The notes beneath the pieces were generated by a model. The model saw only the letters and a program-made list of their open reading frames with translations. It ran no database searches and was not told the DNA's origin. A DNA stretch of 38,960 nt, taken from Rhizobium sp. Q54. GTDB taxonomy: Bacteria; Pseudomonadota; Alphaproteobacteria; SMXQ01. The stretch is from NCBI GenBank assembly GCA_945861615.1, contig CAMAVH010000011.1, positions 1-38,960 on the forward strand. The letters are read 5' to 3'. Both the position numbers and the translations under genes were made by a program. Shown one piece after another: positions 8,350 to 16,076 of the stretch (the first letter of the stretch is position 1; every line of letters starts with the position of its first letter).

Positions 8350-8829
8350 TTACTTCACGACTTTCCAGGTGCCGTCCGGCTGGCGGCAGGCGGTGCCATA
8401 GGCGCTTTCGGCCTTGCCGCCGATGCTCACGGTCTGCTGGAATTCGCGGCAATAGGCGCCACTCGAGGTGTCGGTACCCTCGCGCACCGGCGTGATTGTG
8501 CCGTAGTTGCCGCTCGACGGATTGCTCCACTGGATGTTCTGGCCCATCGGGGCGGCTTGCGCCTGCTGGTTGGCGCGATTGGCGTATTCCATGTCGGCCT
8601 TGTCGAGCGAGCGGCCGACCTCGCTGCCGACCAGGGCGCCGAGCAGGGTGCCGACCGCCGCAGCCGCGATCTGGCCCGAGCCGCTGCCGAACTGGGCGCC
8701 CGCGACGGCGCCGCCGATGCCGCCGAGCAGGGTGCCGCCGGTCTGCTTCTGGCCGCCCATGCTTTCGCAGGCGACGACGGAGAGGCCCATCAGGGCCGCC
8801 AGGGAAACGCTGAGAATCTTCTTGGTCAT
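8350..8829 (-). CDS. glycine-zipper outer-membrane lipoprotein (17 kDa surface antigen-like)
   Basis: From the ATG at 8829 this is 159 residues: a signal peptide (MTKKILSVSLAALMGLSVVAC) with lipobox SVVAC, then a glycine-zipper segment (TLLGGIGGAVAGAQFGSG to LLGALVGSEVGRSL) typical of 17 kDa surface-antigen/SlyB-like proteins, then a C-terminal domain ending in AYGTACRQPDGTWKVV. The frame stays open to 8901, but only the 8829 start puts the signal peptide at the N-terminus. Likely a lipid-anchored outer-membrane protein of structural role. It has its own terminator at 8286-8313 and a dyad at 8903-8922 upstream. Confidence 0.87.
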   Translation of the reverse strand: MTKKILSVSLAALMGLSVVACESMGGQKQTGGTLLGGIGGAVAGAQFGSGSGQIAAAAVGTLLGALVGSEVGRSLDKADMEYANRANQQAQAAPMGQNIQWSNPSSGNYGTITPVREGTDTSSGAYCREFQQTVSIGGKAESAYGTACRQPDGTWKVVK

Positions 8830-8902
8830 GCCAGTCTTCTTTGCGGTTTGAACGACGGTGGTTGGGACGGAGTGCGTATCGGAAAAGCTCATGGGCCTCA
8901 CC

Positions 8903-8922
8903 TTGTGAATATCTGGTCACAA
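8903..8922. promoter_or_regulatory. perfect dyad TTGTGA-N8-TCACAA upstream of the lipoprotein gene
   Basis: Half-sites TTGTGA (8903-8908) and TCACAA (8917-8922) are exact inverted copies 8 bases apart, 74 bases before the lipoprotein ATG in the divergent lipoprotein/pdxH gap. The half-sites resemble Crp-type half-sites, but Crp uses N6 between TGTGA and TCACA. An operator for a dimeric regulator is plausible. Confidence 0.35.
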
Positions 8923-9025
8923 CCGTTTGGGGTGACCGCCCCGGAGCTGGCATGTGCCGCCCCACTCGCCGGTAGAGATAATAGCAATTTGCGGCGAAAA
9001 AAGGGCCGAAGTCGTGCTAAAGCAA

Positions 9026-9037
9026 AGCGTTAACGCT
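9026..9037. promoter_or_regulatory. 12-bp perfect palindrome AGCGTTAACGCT upstream of pdxH
   Basis: The palindrome ends 52 bases before the pdxH ATG, in the divergent promoter region. It may be an operator; no family consensus is matched with confidence. Confidence 0.25.
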
Positions 9038-9089
9038 AGCCATTTCCCATAAGTTCCCCACTCCGAATATCCCTCAGCGAGCGCCCGCC

Positions 9090-9680
9090 ATGACCGCCCT
9101 GGAAGATTCCGATCCCTTTACCTTGTTCGACGCCTGGTTCGCCGAAGCGAAGGCCAGCGAGGTCAACGATCCCAACGCCATGTCGCTGGCGACCGCCACG
9201 GTCGACGGCAAGCCGTCGGTGCGCATGGTGCTGCTCAAGGATCGCGACGCGCGCGGCTTCGTCTTCTATACGAATTTTCACAGCCGCAAGGGCGGCGAAT
9301 TGGCCGCCAACGGCCAAGCGGCGCTGCTGTTTCATTGGAAGTCCCTGCGCCGGCAAATCCGCATCGAGGGCGGTATCGCCGAGGTGACGCCGGCAGAAGC
9401 CGACGACTATTTCCATTCGCGACCGCGCGACAGTCAACTGGGCGCCTGGGCCTCGCTGCAGTCCGAGCCGATGGCCGAGCGCTTCGAGCTGGAGCGCCGG
9501 ATGGCCAACTATACGGCGCAATATGCGGGCAAGCCGGTGCCGCGGCCGGCTCATTGGTCGGGCTACCGGGTGATCCCGGACAACTTCGAATTCTGGCTCG
9601 ACCGGCCGTTTCGGCTACACGAGCGCATCACCTTCGCGCGTGCGGCAAACGGTTGGCGGGCCGGGCGCCTCTATCCGTGA
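9090..9680 (+). CDS. pdxH: pyridoxamine 5'-phosphate oxidase
   Basis: FMN-dependent enzyme that makes pyridoxal 5'-phosphate (vitamin B6 cofactor) from pyridoxine or pyridoxamine phosphate. The 196 residues include the N-terminal DPNAMSLATA segment, RMVLLKDRDARGFVFYTN with FMN contacts, SRKGGELAAN, the RQIRIEGG strand, and the C-terminal signature HWSGYRVIP followed by FEFW and RLHER. Length fits the family. It is divergent from the lipoprotein gene. PLP made here serves two window enzymes, HemA and the class III aminotransferase. Confidence 0.96.
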   Translation: MTALEDSDPFTLFDAWFAEAKASEVNDPNAMSLATATVDGKPSVRMVLLKDRDARGFVFYTNFHSRKGGELAANGQAALLFHWKSLRRQIRIEGGIAEVTPAEADDYFHSRPRDSQLGAWASLQSEPMAERFELERRMANYTAQYAGKPVPRPAHWSGYRVIPDNFEFWLDRPFRLHERITFARAANGWRAGRLYP

Positions 9681-9696
9681 TCTCGCGTTTAGTCGT

Positions 9697-9710
9697 TTGA
9701 TCCAGAGCAA
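9697..9710. promoter_or_regulatory. FixK/FNR-like box upstream of universal stress protein gene
   Basis: TTGATCCAGAGCAA fits TTGA-N6-GCAA, within the degenerate FixK2-type pattern TTG(A/C)-N6-(T/G)CAA and one base off the symmetric FNR site. It lies 151 bases before the universal stress gene. Oxygen-responsive control of such genes is known in rhizobial relatives. The stretch could instead be part of a dispersed repeat. Confidence 0.3.
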
Positions 9711-9861
9711 TTTTTTCCTATCGGCGCGGGGGTAATGTGGAACACGTTCGTCGCCCGCCCGTTTAGTTCTGGAACCGTCTGTTCTTTCAGAACGCTTGAG
9801 AGGGCCGGCTTCGGCTCGGCGCGCAAGTCTTTGCGCCGCCATTCAGGCAAGGAGAGATTCC

Positions 9862-10722
9862 ATGACGATCAAAAGCATCCTCGTTCCGCTGTCGGATGCC
9901 CGCTCGGGCAAGAACGCACTGAAGGCCGGCGTCGGACTCGCCAAATTGTTCAGCGCGCATCTGACGGCGCTGCATGTCGAGGCCGATCCGCGCGCCATGG
10001 CCATCGATTACGTCGGCGAGGCGGTCTCCGGCGCGATGATCGAGCAGATGATGAAAACGGCGCAGGACCGCTCCGTAGCCGACACCAAGAGCGCGCGCAA
10101 ACTGTTCGACGCGGCTTGCAGCGCCGGCGGTCTGAAGCTCAGCGAGCGCCCGGCGGGCGCCGTGCCGACCGCGTCCTGGCGCAAGGAAACCGGCTATGAA
10201 GACGGTTGGCTGCAGACCTACGGCCGCTTCGCCGACTTGATCGTGGTCGGCCGCGCCCTCGACGACGACGACCTTGCCGCCAAGCTGTCGCTCGAGACGG
10301 CGCTGATCGAGACCGGGCGCCCCATCCTGCTGGCGCCGCCGACGCTGCCGAGCAAGATCGGCGTCAATATCGCCATCGCCTGGAAGGCGACTGCCGAGGC
10401 GGCGCGCGCCATAGAAGCGGCCAAAGCCTTCTTCCCGACGGCCAAGAAAGTGACGATTCTCACCGCCAAGGAATCCGATTCGAATCAGCGCCCCGATGAA
10501 TTGGTGGCCTATCTCGCGTGGCACGGCATCAAGGCCGCGGTGTCGAAGCTGCGGGCGAGCGACAATATCGGCGCCTCGCTGCTTTCCGCGGCGGGCAAGG
10601 CCGGCGCCGACATGTTGGTCATGGGCGCCTACGGCCATAGCCGCATGCGCGAAATGATCTTCGGCGGCGTCACCAAGCATGTGATCGCCAAGTCGAATCT
10701 GCCCGTCCTGATGACCCATTGA
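9862..10722 (+). CDS. universal stress protein, tandem UspA domains
   Basis: 286 residues from the ATG at 9862, chosen because GGAGAG precedes it and MTIKSILVPLSD is the canonical Usp opening; an upstream in-frame ATG (9796) would add an unrelated basic stretch. Two Usp folds lie in tandem (about 1-145 and 150-286). The second ends with the nucleotide-binding pattern G-x2-G-x9-G (MGAYGHSRMREMIFGG). Cytoplasmic, probably ATP-binding stress protein. The next gene starts 11 bases downstream. A FixK-like box at 9697-9710 hints at oxygen control. Confidence 0.9.
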   Translation: MTIKSILVPLSDARSGKNALKAGVGLAKLFSAHLTALHVEADPRAMAIDYVGEAVSGAMIEQMMKTAQDRSVADTKSARKLFDAACSAGGLKLSERPAGAVPTASWRKETGYEDGWLQTYGRFADLIVVGRALDDDDLAAKLSLETALIETGRPILLAPPTLPSKIGVNIAIAWKATAEAARAIEAAKAFFPTAKKVTILTAKESDSNQRPDELVAYLAWHGIKAAVSKLRASDNIGASLLSAAGKAGADMLVMGAYGHSRMREMIFGGVTKHVIAKSNLPVLMTH

Positions 10723-10733
10723 GCGAGACGAAT

Positions 10734-11096
10734 ATGTTGAAGAAAATTCGCCTCGAGTTGGGCCGTACGCCGGATCGCCCTGAGGGCGATCCGAACGTCG
10801 CCTATGAGATCGTCGCGCCGCTCGACCGCAGCGGCCATCTCGACGCCGAAGCCTGGAAGACGCATCGCGCCGACTGCATCATCGCCCATCTGCGGCCCGG
10901 CTTGCCGGTCGAGAAGGGCGCGTTGCTGCATCGGCGCGGCAATGTCTGGGCTTTTTCCTACCGTCCGGGCACTGAGGACGACGAGCCGCTGTTCAAGCTC
11001 GACAGCCATCAATTCGTCGTCGGCGAATACGTCTCGATCACCGGCCATGACGGCGCGCAGAAGCCGTATAAGGTCGTCAGCGTCACCAACCTTTGA
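10734..11096 (+). CDS. hypothetical protein, 120 residues, partner of universal stress gene
   Basis: I do not recognise a family. From the ATG at 10734 the soluble protein begins MLKKIRLELGRTPDRPEGDP and continues as a small mixed-beta protein with acidic C-terminal half (GTEDDEPLFKLDSHQFVVGEYVSITGHDG), ending in VVSVTNL. A TTG at 10719 in the same frame would overlap the Usp stop, but the ATG is more natural. It has no signal peptide or membrane segment. Co-transcription with the universal stress gene is likely. A strong hairpin (10772-10792) lies inside its early codons. Confidence 0.75.
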   Translation: MLKKIRLELGRTPDRPEGDPNVAYEIVAPLDRSGHLDAEAWKTHRADCIIAHLRPGLPVEKGALLHRRGNVWAFSYRPGTEDDEPLFKLDSHQFVVGEYVSITGHDGAQKPYKVVSVTNL

Positions 11097-11151
11097 CACC
11101 GCCCGCGACGCGCCGCTGGATTGACGGCGCATCCTTCGCTAACGTCGCAGG

Positions 11152-11919
11152 ATGAACGATCCGCAAGACAGCGCCGCGCCGCCTGCCGCTCTGCCCACGG
11201 TCATTTTGACCGGGGCGAGCCGTGGCATCGGCCATGCCACCGTCAAACGCTTCAGCGAAGCGGGCTGGCGCGTCATTACCTGTTCGCGCGACGAGGTGCC
11301 GGACGATTGCCGGCGCGATCCCAATTGGCATGCCCATATCACCGCCGATTTGGCCGAACCGGACGAACAAGCACGGTTCATCGATCAGGCGATGACCATC
11401 CTCGGCGATGGGCCGCTGCAGGCCTTGGTGAACAATGCCGGCGTGTCGCCGAAAACTCCCTATCAGGAACGGCTCGGCGTGCTGAACGGCGATCTCGGCG
11501 CCTGGCGCGAAGTGTTCGAACTGAATCTCTTCGCGCCGCTGCGCCTGTCGCGCGGACTGGCAAGCGCACTGCACAAGGGCACAGGGGCGGTGGTCAACGT
11601 CACCTCGATCGCCGGCCATGCCATCCATCCCTTTGCTGGGTCGGCCTACAGCATCTCCAAGGCGGCGCTGTCGTCCTTGACGCGCGAGATGGCGGCGGAA
11701 TTCGCCGAATTGGGCGTGCGGGTGAATGCGGTAGCGCCGGGCGAGATCGAGACGGTGATGTTGTCGCCGGCGACCGAGTCGCTGTTGCCGCGCATTCCTT
11801 TGAAACGCTTGGGCAAGCCCGACGATGTCGCCTCGGTGATCCTGTTCCTCTGCTCCGCCGACGCGGCTTACGTCAGCGGAGCGGAGATTTTCGTCACCGG
11901 CGGACAGCACCTTTATTGA
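11152..11919 (+). CDS. short-chain dehydrogenase/reductase (SDR)
   Basis: 255 residues with a classical SDR layout: TGASRGIGHAT cofactor motif near residue 20, NNAGVS, catalytic Ser in NVTSIAG, and the Tyr-x3-Lys pair in AYSISKAAL, followed by VNAVAPGEIETVM. The YSISK form and the C-terminal SGAEIFVTGGQHLY fit the FabG-like NAD(P)-dependent oxidoreductases. Substrate unknown. It is convergent with the glutathione transferase gene; the two stops abut in one TGATCA at 11917-11922. Confidence 0.9.
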   Translation: MNDPQDSAAPPAALPTVILTGASRGIGHATVKRFSEAGWRVITCSRDEVPDDCRRDPNWHAHITADLAEPDEQARFIDQAMTILGDGPLQALVNNAGVSPKTPYQERLGVLNGDLGAWREVFELNLFAPLRLSRGLASALHKGTGAVVNVTSIAGHAIHPFAGSAYSISKAALSSLTREMAAEFAELGVRVNAVAPGEIETVMLSPATESLLPRIPLKRLGKPDDVASVILFLCSADAAYVSGAEIFVTGGQHLY

Positions 11920-12519
11920 TCAGGCGAGGCCCTGGACCTTGAGGGCTTCCTGCACGTTCGGGCGACCGATGACGCGGTCGAAATAGGCCTGCACGTTGGC
12001 CGGTAGCGGCACCTCGAATTTTTGCGCCCACCGCAAGGTGACGAACAGATAGGCGTCGGCCGCGGTGAAGGTCTTGCCGGTCAGATAGTCATGGCCGGCG
12101 AGCTTTTCACCGATATAGGCGTAGCGGCCGGCGAGCCTCTTCTTGGTCGCTTCCTTCATCTCGTCGCTGCAGACTGGGTTGAAGAAGTTGCTGAACTGCT
12201 TGTGCAACTCGGTACTGATGAAGTTCAGCCATTCCTGCAAGCGGTAGCGCTCCATCGTACCGTTGGCCGGTGCGAGGTTGCTGCCGGGCGCTTTGTCGGC
12301 GAGATATTGCACGATGGCCGGACCTTCGGTGAGCATCTGGCCATCGTCGAGTTGCAGCGTCGGGACGTAACCCTTCGGATTGATGGCGAGATAATCGCTA
12401 CCGTCCTCGACCTTCTTGGTCTTGAGATCAACCTTGAGCGCGCTATGCGGCAGGCCGGCTTCGCAGAGCACGATATGCGGCGACAGCGCGCAGGATCCGG
12501 GGCTGTAATAAAGCTTCAT
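11920..12519 (-). CDS. glutathione S-transferase, beta-class-like
   Basis: 199 residues: N-terminal thioredoxin-like glutathione domain (1-80) opening MKLYYSPGSCALSPHIVL with Cys10 in the position used by bacterial beta-class enzymes, the NPKGYVPTL cis-proline loop and TEGPAIVQYLAD glutathione contact, then an all-helical C-terminal domain with ADAYLFVTLRWA. It probably detoxifies electrophiles or handles oxidised thiols in the cytoplasm. It reads in the same direction as the DUF1194 pair upstream (32-base gap), so readthrough from the hemA group is possible. Confidence 0.92.
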   Translation of the reverse strand: MKLYYSPGSCALSPHIVLCEAGLPHSALKVDLKTKKVEDGSDYLAINPKGYVPTLQLDDGQMLTEGPAIVQYLADKAPGSNLAPANGTMERYRLQEWLNFISTELHKQFSNFFNPVCSDEMKEATKKRLAGRYAYIGEKLAGHDYLTGKTFTAADAYLFVTLRWAQKFEVPLPANVQAYFDRVIGRPNVQEALKVQGLA

Positions 12520-12551
12520 GGGAACTCCTACTGACGGGGAAGAGGACGAGA

Positions 12552-13283
12552 CTACTCCGGTCGGGCGGCCAGGGCCGTGTCCATGCTGTGAGGACCGGCG
12601 GCGATCTCGCGGATCAGCTTGCTGCGCACCGCGTTGGCGAAATCCTCGAAGCCCTCGGCGGGAACCGAGAAGGCGCCGGGGCCGCCGATCACCTGGGTCG
12701 CATAGTAGGTATCGAGTTGCGGGTCGGTGCCCATGATCGGCAGACCGTTGATGACGAAGCCTTGAGAGACGACAAAATCGCGCGCCGGGCCGGCCGGGCG
12801 GCCGCGGTTGGTCCGTCCGTCGCCCGACACGTCGATCACCCGCCGCTCGGATTCGAATCCGTTGTCGGCGAACAGGGTGGCGGCATGATAGAGCGCTTCG
12901 CCGACGGCGGTGCCGCCGCCGATATAGTAGGTGCGAGGCAAAGTCAGCAGTTGCTGGGCGAAGGCTTCGGCGCTGGCGGCGCTATCGATCAGGGTCCAGT
13001 CGATGATGACCCGCTGCAGGCCGATCCCAGTCCATTCGACGAAGGTCACGGCGATGCGCTGTATGCCGCCGCTGCGGATCGCGTCGATCACGCGCTTGTC
13101 GCGGAAGGCTTGAGCATAGCCTTCGCGCTGCAACCGAAATTCCTGATCGTCGATGCTGCGCGAGACGTCGGCGGTCAGCACCAGTTCGAGATCGACGGGC
13201 TTGTCGGCGGCTCGCGCCGACATGGCCCAGCAGAGGCCCGAAACGGCTGCCACCGCGATGAAGAAAGCGATGCGGCTGGCCAT
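12552..13283 (-). CDS. DUF1194 secreted protein, second copy of tandem pair
   Basis: 243 residues: a cleavable signal peptide (about 1-25, ending SARAA), then a von Willebrand-A-like fold of the DUF1194 type with VDLELVLTADVSRSIDDQEF; the D-x-S-x-S pattern is a metal-ion-dependent adhesion-site-like motif. Further family blocks are IAVTFVEW, VIDWTLIDS, GGGTAVGEAL and VIDVSGDGRTN. Function of DUF1194 is not established. It begins 3 bases after its paralogue and is extensively similar along its mature length, which indicates a local gene duplication. Confidence 0.85.
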   Translation of the reverse strand: MASRIAFFIAVAAVSGLCWAMSARAADKPVDLELVLTADVSRSIDDQEFRLQREGYAQAFRDKRVIDAIRSGGIQRIAVTFVEWTGIGLQRVIIDWTLIDSAASAEAFAQQLLTLPRTYYIGGGTAVGEALYHAATLFADNGFESERRVIDVSGDGRTNRGRPAGPARDFVVSQGFVINGLPIMGTDPQLDTYYATQVIGGPGAFSVPAEGFEDFANAVRSKLIREIAAGPHSMDTALAARPE

Positions 13284-13286
13284 GAT

Positions 13287-14069
13287 CTACCTCGCCTGCG
13301 AGAGGGGGGTGTCGGCGCGCAGCGCCTGGTCGCGCTGGGCGGCCTCTACAGGACGGACGGAATCGCGGCTGGCGATCTCGCGGATCAGCTTGCTGCGCAC
13401 GGCGTTGGCGAAGTCCTCGAAGCCTTCGGCGGGCAGCGAGAACGCGCCGGGGCCGCCGATCACTTCGCGCTCGTAGAAGACGTCGAGCATCGGTTCGGTG
13501 TTCATGATCGGCAAGCCGTTTATGACGATCCCCTGGGCCACGACATGATCGCGCGCCGGCGCCGCCGGCATGCCGTTGCGCGTGCGGCCGTCGCCGGACA
13601 TGTCGATGACGCGGCGTTCGGCTTCGAAGCCGTTATCGTCGAACAGCTTGGCGCTGAAATAGAGCGCTTCGGCCACCGCCGTGCCGCCGCCGTAATAAAA
13701 GGCGCGCGGCAGGCTTTCCAGCTTGTCGGCGAAGGCGTTGGCGCTCTCGGCGCTGTCGATCAGCGTCCAGTCGATCACGATCTGCTGCATGCTGGCCGCG
13801 GCCCATTCGACGAACGTCACGGCGATGCGCCGCATGCCGCCGCTGCGGATCGCCTCGATCACGCGCCTGTCGCGGAAGGCTTCGGCATAGCCGCGCCGCT
13901 GCAGGATGAATTCCTGCTCGTCGATGCTGCGCGAGACGTCGGCGCTCAGCACCAGTTCGAGATCGACCGGGGTGTCGGCCGCTTGCGCCGAAAAGTTCCC
14001 AAAAACGCCCAAAAAAAGGCCAGAGACGGCCAGCACCGCGACGAAGGAAGCGATGCGGCTGCCGGCCAT
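13287..14069 (-). CDS. DUF1194 secreted protein, first copy of tandem pair
   Basis: 260 residues with a signal peptide ending SAQAA and the same DUF1194 fold as its neighbour: VDLELVLSADVSRSIDEQEF, IAVTFVEW, VIDWTLIDS, GGGTAVAEAL and VIDMSGDGRT, then GGPGAFSLPAEGFEDFANAVRS-type closing blocks. It carries about 20 extra residues at the C-terminus. A run of seven T bases on the coding strand (14011-14017) lies in the signal-peptide region, unusual in this GC-rich context. It starts 3 bases after the stop of the winged-helix-like gene, so all three are one transcript. Confidence 0.85.
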   Translation of the reverse strand: MAGSRIASFVAVLAVSGLFLGVFGNFSAQAADTPVDLELVLSADVSRSIDEQEFILQRRGYAEAFRDRRVIEAIRSGGMRRIAVTFVEWAAASMQQIVIDWTLIDSAESANAFADKLESLPRAFYYGGGTAVAEALYFSAKLFDDNGFEAERRVIDMSGDGRTRNGMPAAPARDHVVAQGIVINGLPIMNTEPMLDVFYEREVIGGPGAFSLPAEGFEDFANAVRSKLIREIASRDSVRPVEAAQRDQALRADTPLSQAR

Positions 14070-14072
14070 GGC

Positions 14073-14651
14073 CTACCTTGCGTGCGGAGGCGGGGCGTCG
14101 CCGGGGATAGCAGCGAGCTTGTCGCCGAGCGCCTCGAACCAGGCGAGGCGTTCCTCGGCCTGGGCGATGTCATGTTCGAGCCAATCGACGAAGGCGCTGC
14201 CTTTGGCGGCGGCCTGCTGGTTGCAAAGGCCGACCAAGCGGGCCAATTCGGCGCGCGAGGCTTCGGCCAGCAACACGGCCTGTTCGCGTTGCGCCGCCGG
14301 CGACAAGAGCGGCAGGAAGCGCATCTTGAGCGCGACGACGAGCTTGTTGAGGTCGTTAAAGGGCGAGCGCACGGTCGCTTGCATCAGCGCGTCCAACTCG
14401 GTGCGGCCTTTGGCGGTGATGACGAGCTTGCCCTCGCCGCCATCGCGGCTCGCTTCCTGGTCGGCGAGGCCTTCGTAGCGCAGCAGTTCGAGCGAGGCGC
14501 CCATGGCCTCGGGCGACGGGCCCATGATATGGCTGACGAAGCTGCGCAAGTCGCGGGCGAGGTTGCCGTAGGTCGCCGGCGCTTCGGCCAGCATGCCGAG
14601 CGCGGCCAAGCGCAGGGCTTCGCGGGGCATCAGGGAGTGATCTGGGAACAT
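14073..14651 (-). CDS. winged-helix-like protein, PadR-type fold suspected
   Basis: 192 residues, soluble. The N-terminal half reads like a winged helix (ALRLAALGMLAEAPATYGNLA, then LLRYEGLAD and LVITAKGRTELDALM), the spacing seen in PadR-family regulators; the C-terminal half is a long helical segment (LAEASRAELARLVGLCNQQA to AEERLAWFEALGDKLA), also PadR-like. I infer a DNA-binding or dimerising role but cannot name a target. It sits 19 bases after hemA and 3 bases before the DUF1194 pair. Family call is tentative. Confidence 0.65.
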   Translation of the reverse strand: MFPDHSLMPREALRLAALGMLAEAPATYGNLARDLRSFVSHIMGPSPEAMGASLELLRYEGLADQEASRDGGEGKLVITAKGRTELDALMQATVRSPFNDLNKLVVALKMRFLPLLSPAAQREQAVLLAEASRAELARLVGLCNQQAAAKGSAFVDWLEHDIAQAEERLAWFEALGDKLAAIPGDAPPPHAR

Positions 14652-14670
14652 CGCCTGGCCCTGCCTTTTC

Positions 14671-15897
14671 CTATGCCGCGCGCCGGATTTCGAGGCGGGC
14701 CCAAACTTCGCCGAGGGCGGCGACGAGACGATCCATCATCTCGTCGCTGTGCTGCGGCGTCGGCGTTATGCGCAGGCGTTCGGCGCCGCGCGGCACGGTC
14801 GGATAGTTGATCGGCTGGATATAGATATTGTGACGTTCGAGCAGTTCATCGCAGGCGAGCTTGCATAGGCGGGCGTCGCCCACCAGCACCGGCACGATAT
14901 GGCTTTCCGACGGCATGACCGGCAGGCCGGCTTCGGCGAGCATACGTTTGAGGCGCGTGGCGCGCTCCTGCTGGCGCTGGCGCTCGGCATCGCTGCTCTT
15001 GAGGTGGCGGATGCTGGCGAGCGCGCCGGCGGCGACGGCCGGCGGCATCGAGGAGGTGAAGATGAAGCCTGGCGCGAAGCTGCGCACCACATCGACCAGG
15101 GCGCTGCTGGCGGCGATATAGCCGCCGTGCGCGCCGATGGCCTTGGCGAGCGTGCCCTCGATGACGGTCAGGCGGTGCGAAAGGCCGTCGCGGTCGCAGA
15201 TGCCGCCGCCGCGCGGGCCGTACATGCCGACGGCGTGGACTTCGTCTATGTAGGTCATGGCGCCGTATTTGTCGGCGACGTCGCAGATCGCCGCGATCGG
15301 CGCGATATCGCCGTCCATCGAATAGACCGACTCGAAGGCGATCAGCTTGGGCGCCTTGGGGTCGGCGGTCCTCAGCAACTGCTCGAGATGGGCGACGTCG
15401 TTATGGCGGAAGATGCGTTTCTCGGCGCCGGAATGCCTGATGCCCTGAATCATCGAGGCATGGTTCAGCGCGTCGGAGAACACGATGCAGCCGGGCAGCA
15501 GGCGGGCCAGCGTGCTGAGCGTCGCCTCGTTGGATACGTAACCGGAGGTGAAGATCAGCGCGGCGTCCTTGCCGTGCAGGTCGGCGATCTCGCGTTCGAG
15601 CAGCACGTGATAATGGTTGGTGCCCGAGATATTGCGCGTGCCGCCGGCGCCGGCGCCGCAGCCGCGCACGGCATCGACCATGGCCTCGATCACGGCGGGA
15701 TGCTGGCCCATGCCGAGATAGTCGTTGCTGCACCAGACGACGACCTCGCCCCCATTAAGGCCATTGGGGCCCTTGCCGTTGTGATGGCGCGCGTTCGGAA
15801 AGGCGCCGGCGTGGCGCTCCAGATCGGCGAAGACGCGGTAGCGCCCTTCGGCTTTCAGCCGGGCGATCGCATCGGCAAAGAAGGCATTGTAATCCAT
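14671..15897 (-). CDS. hemA: 5-aminolevulinate synthase
   Basis: PLP enzyme that condenses glycine and succinyl-CoA to 5-aminolevulinate, first step of haem synthesis by the C4 pathway typical of Alphaproteobacteria. The 408 residues are normal length. Visible motifs: [42 protein letters not shown], and the PLP-binding lysine in [13 protein letters not shown] near residue 250. The start MDYNAFF is the family's usual opening, though the ribosome-binding site is weak. An inverted repeat (15959-15987) lies upstream. A winged-helix-like gene follows after 19 bases. Confidence 0.96.
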   Translation of the reverse strand: MDYNAFFADAIARLKAEGRYRVFADLERHAGAFPNARHHNGKGPNGLNGGEVVVWCSNDYLGMGQHPAVIEAMVDAVRGCGAGAGGTRNISGTNHYHVLLEREIADLHGKDAALIFTSGYVSNEATLSTLARLLPGCIVFSDALNHASMIQGIRHSGAEKRIFRHNDVAHLEQLLRTADPKAPKLIAFESVYSMDGDIAPIAAICDVADKYGAMTYIDEVHAVGMYGPRGGGICDRDGLSHRLTVIEGTLAKAIGAHGGYIAASSALVDVVRSFAPGFIFTSSMPPAVAAGALASIRHLKSSDAERQRQQERATRLKRMLAEAGLPVMPSESHIVPVLVGDARLCKLACDELLERHNIYIQPINYPTVPRGAERLRITPTPQHSDEMMDRLVAALGEVWARLEIRRAA

Positions 15898-15958
15898 GGG
15901 GCGGTGACGCTCGGGGGTACTCGATAGGGCGGCGCGTCCGTCCTTCTAGGGAGCGGCG

Positions 15959-15987
15959 CGGCCAGCGAAATAGTAGCAGGCTGGCCG
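15959..15987. promoter_or_regulatory. 8-bp inverted repeat around a TACTAT hexamer upstream of hemA
   Basis: Arms CGGCCAGC (15959-15966) and GCTGGCCG (15980-15987) flank a 13-base AT-rich spacer. On the minus strand the spacer contains TACTAT, a plausible -10. It lies 62-90 bases before the hemA ATG. It may be an operator at the promoter or a leader hairpin. Confidence 0.35.
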
Positions 15988-16076
15988 GGGCGCCGCCACC
16001 CTATCCACAAGCCCGGTAAGAGCGGGTTTCTTTAGGGAAACCAGTGACTTAACGGAATACCCCGGCGCCGGCCGGC

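Noticed and set aside
8904..8921. Crp binding site
   Set aside because: The TGTGA and TCACA halves are exact but separated by 8 bases, not 6; kept only as an unassigned dyad.
12588..14810. 740-residue plus-strand open frame opposite the DUF1194 genes
   Set aside because: It runs antisense across three well-supported genes and reads as Gly/Ala/Arg/Asp-rich mirror translation; long antisense frames are expected at this GC content.
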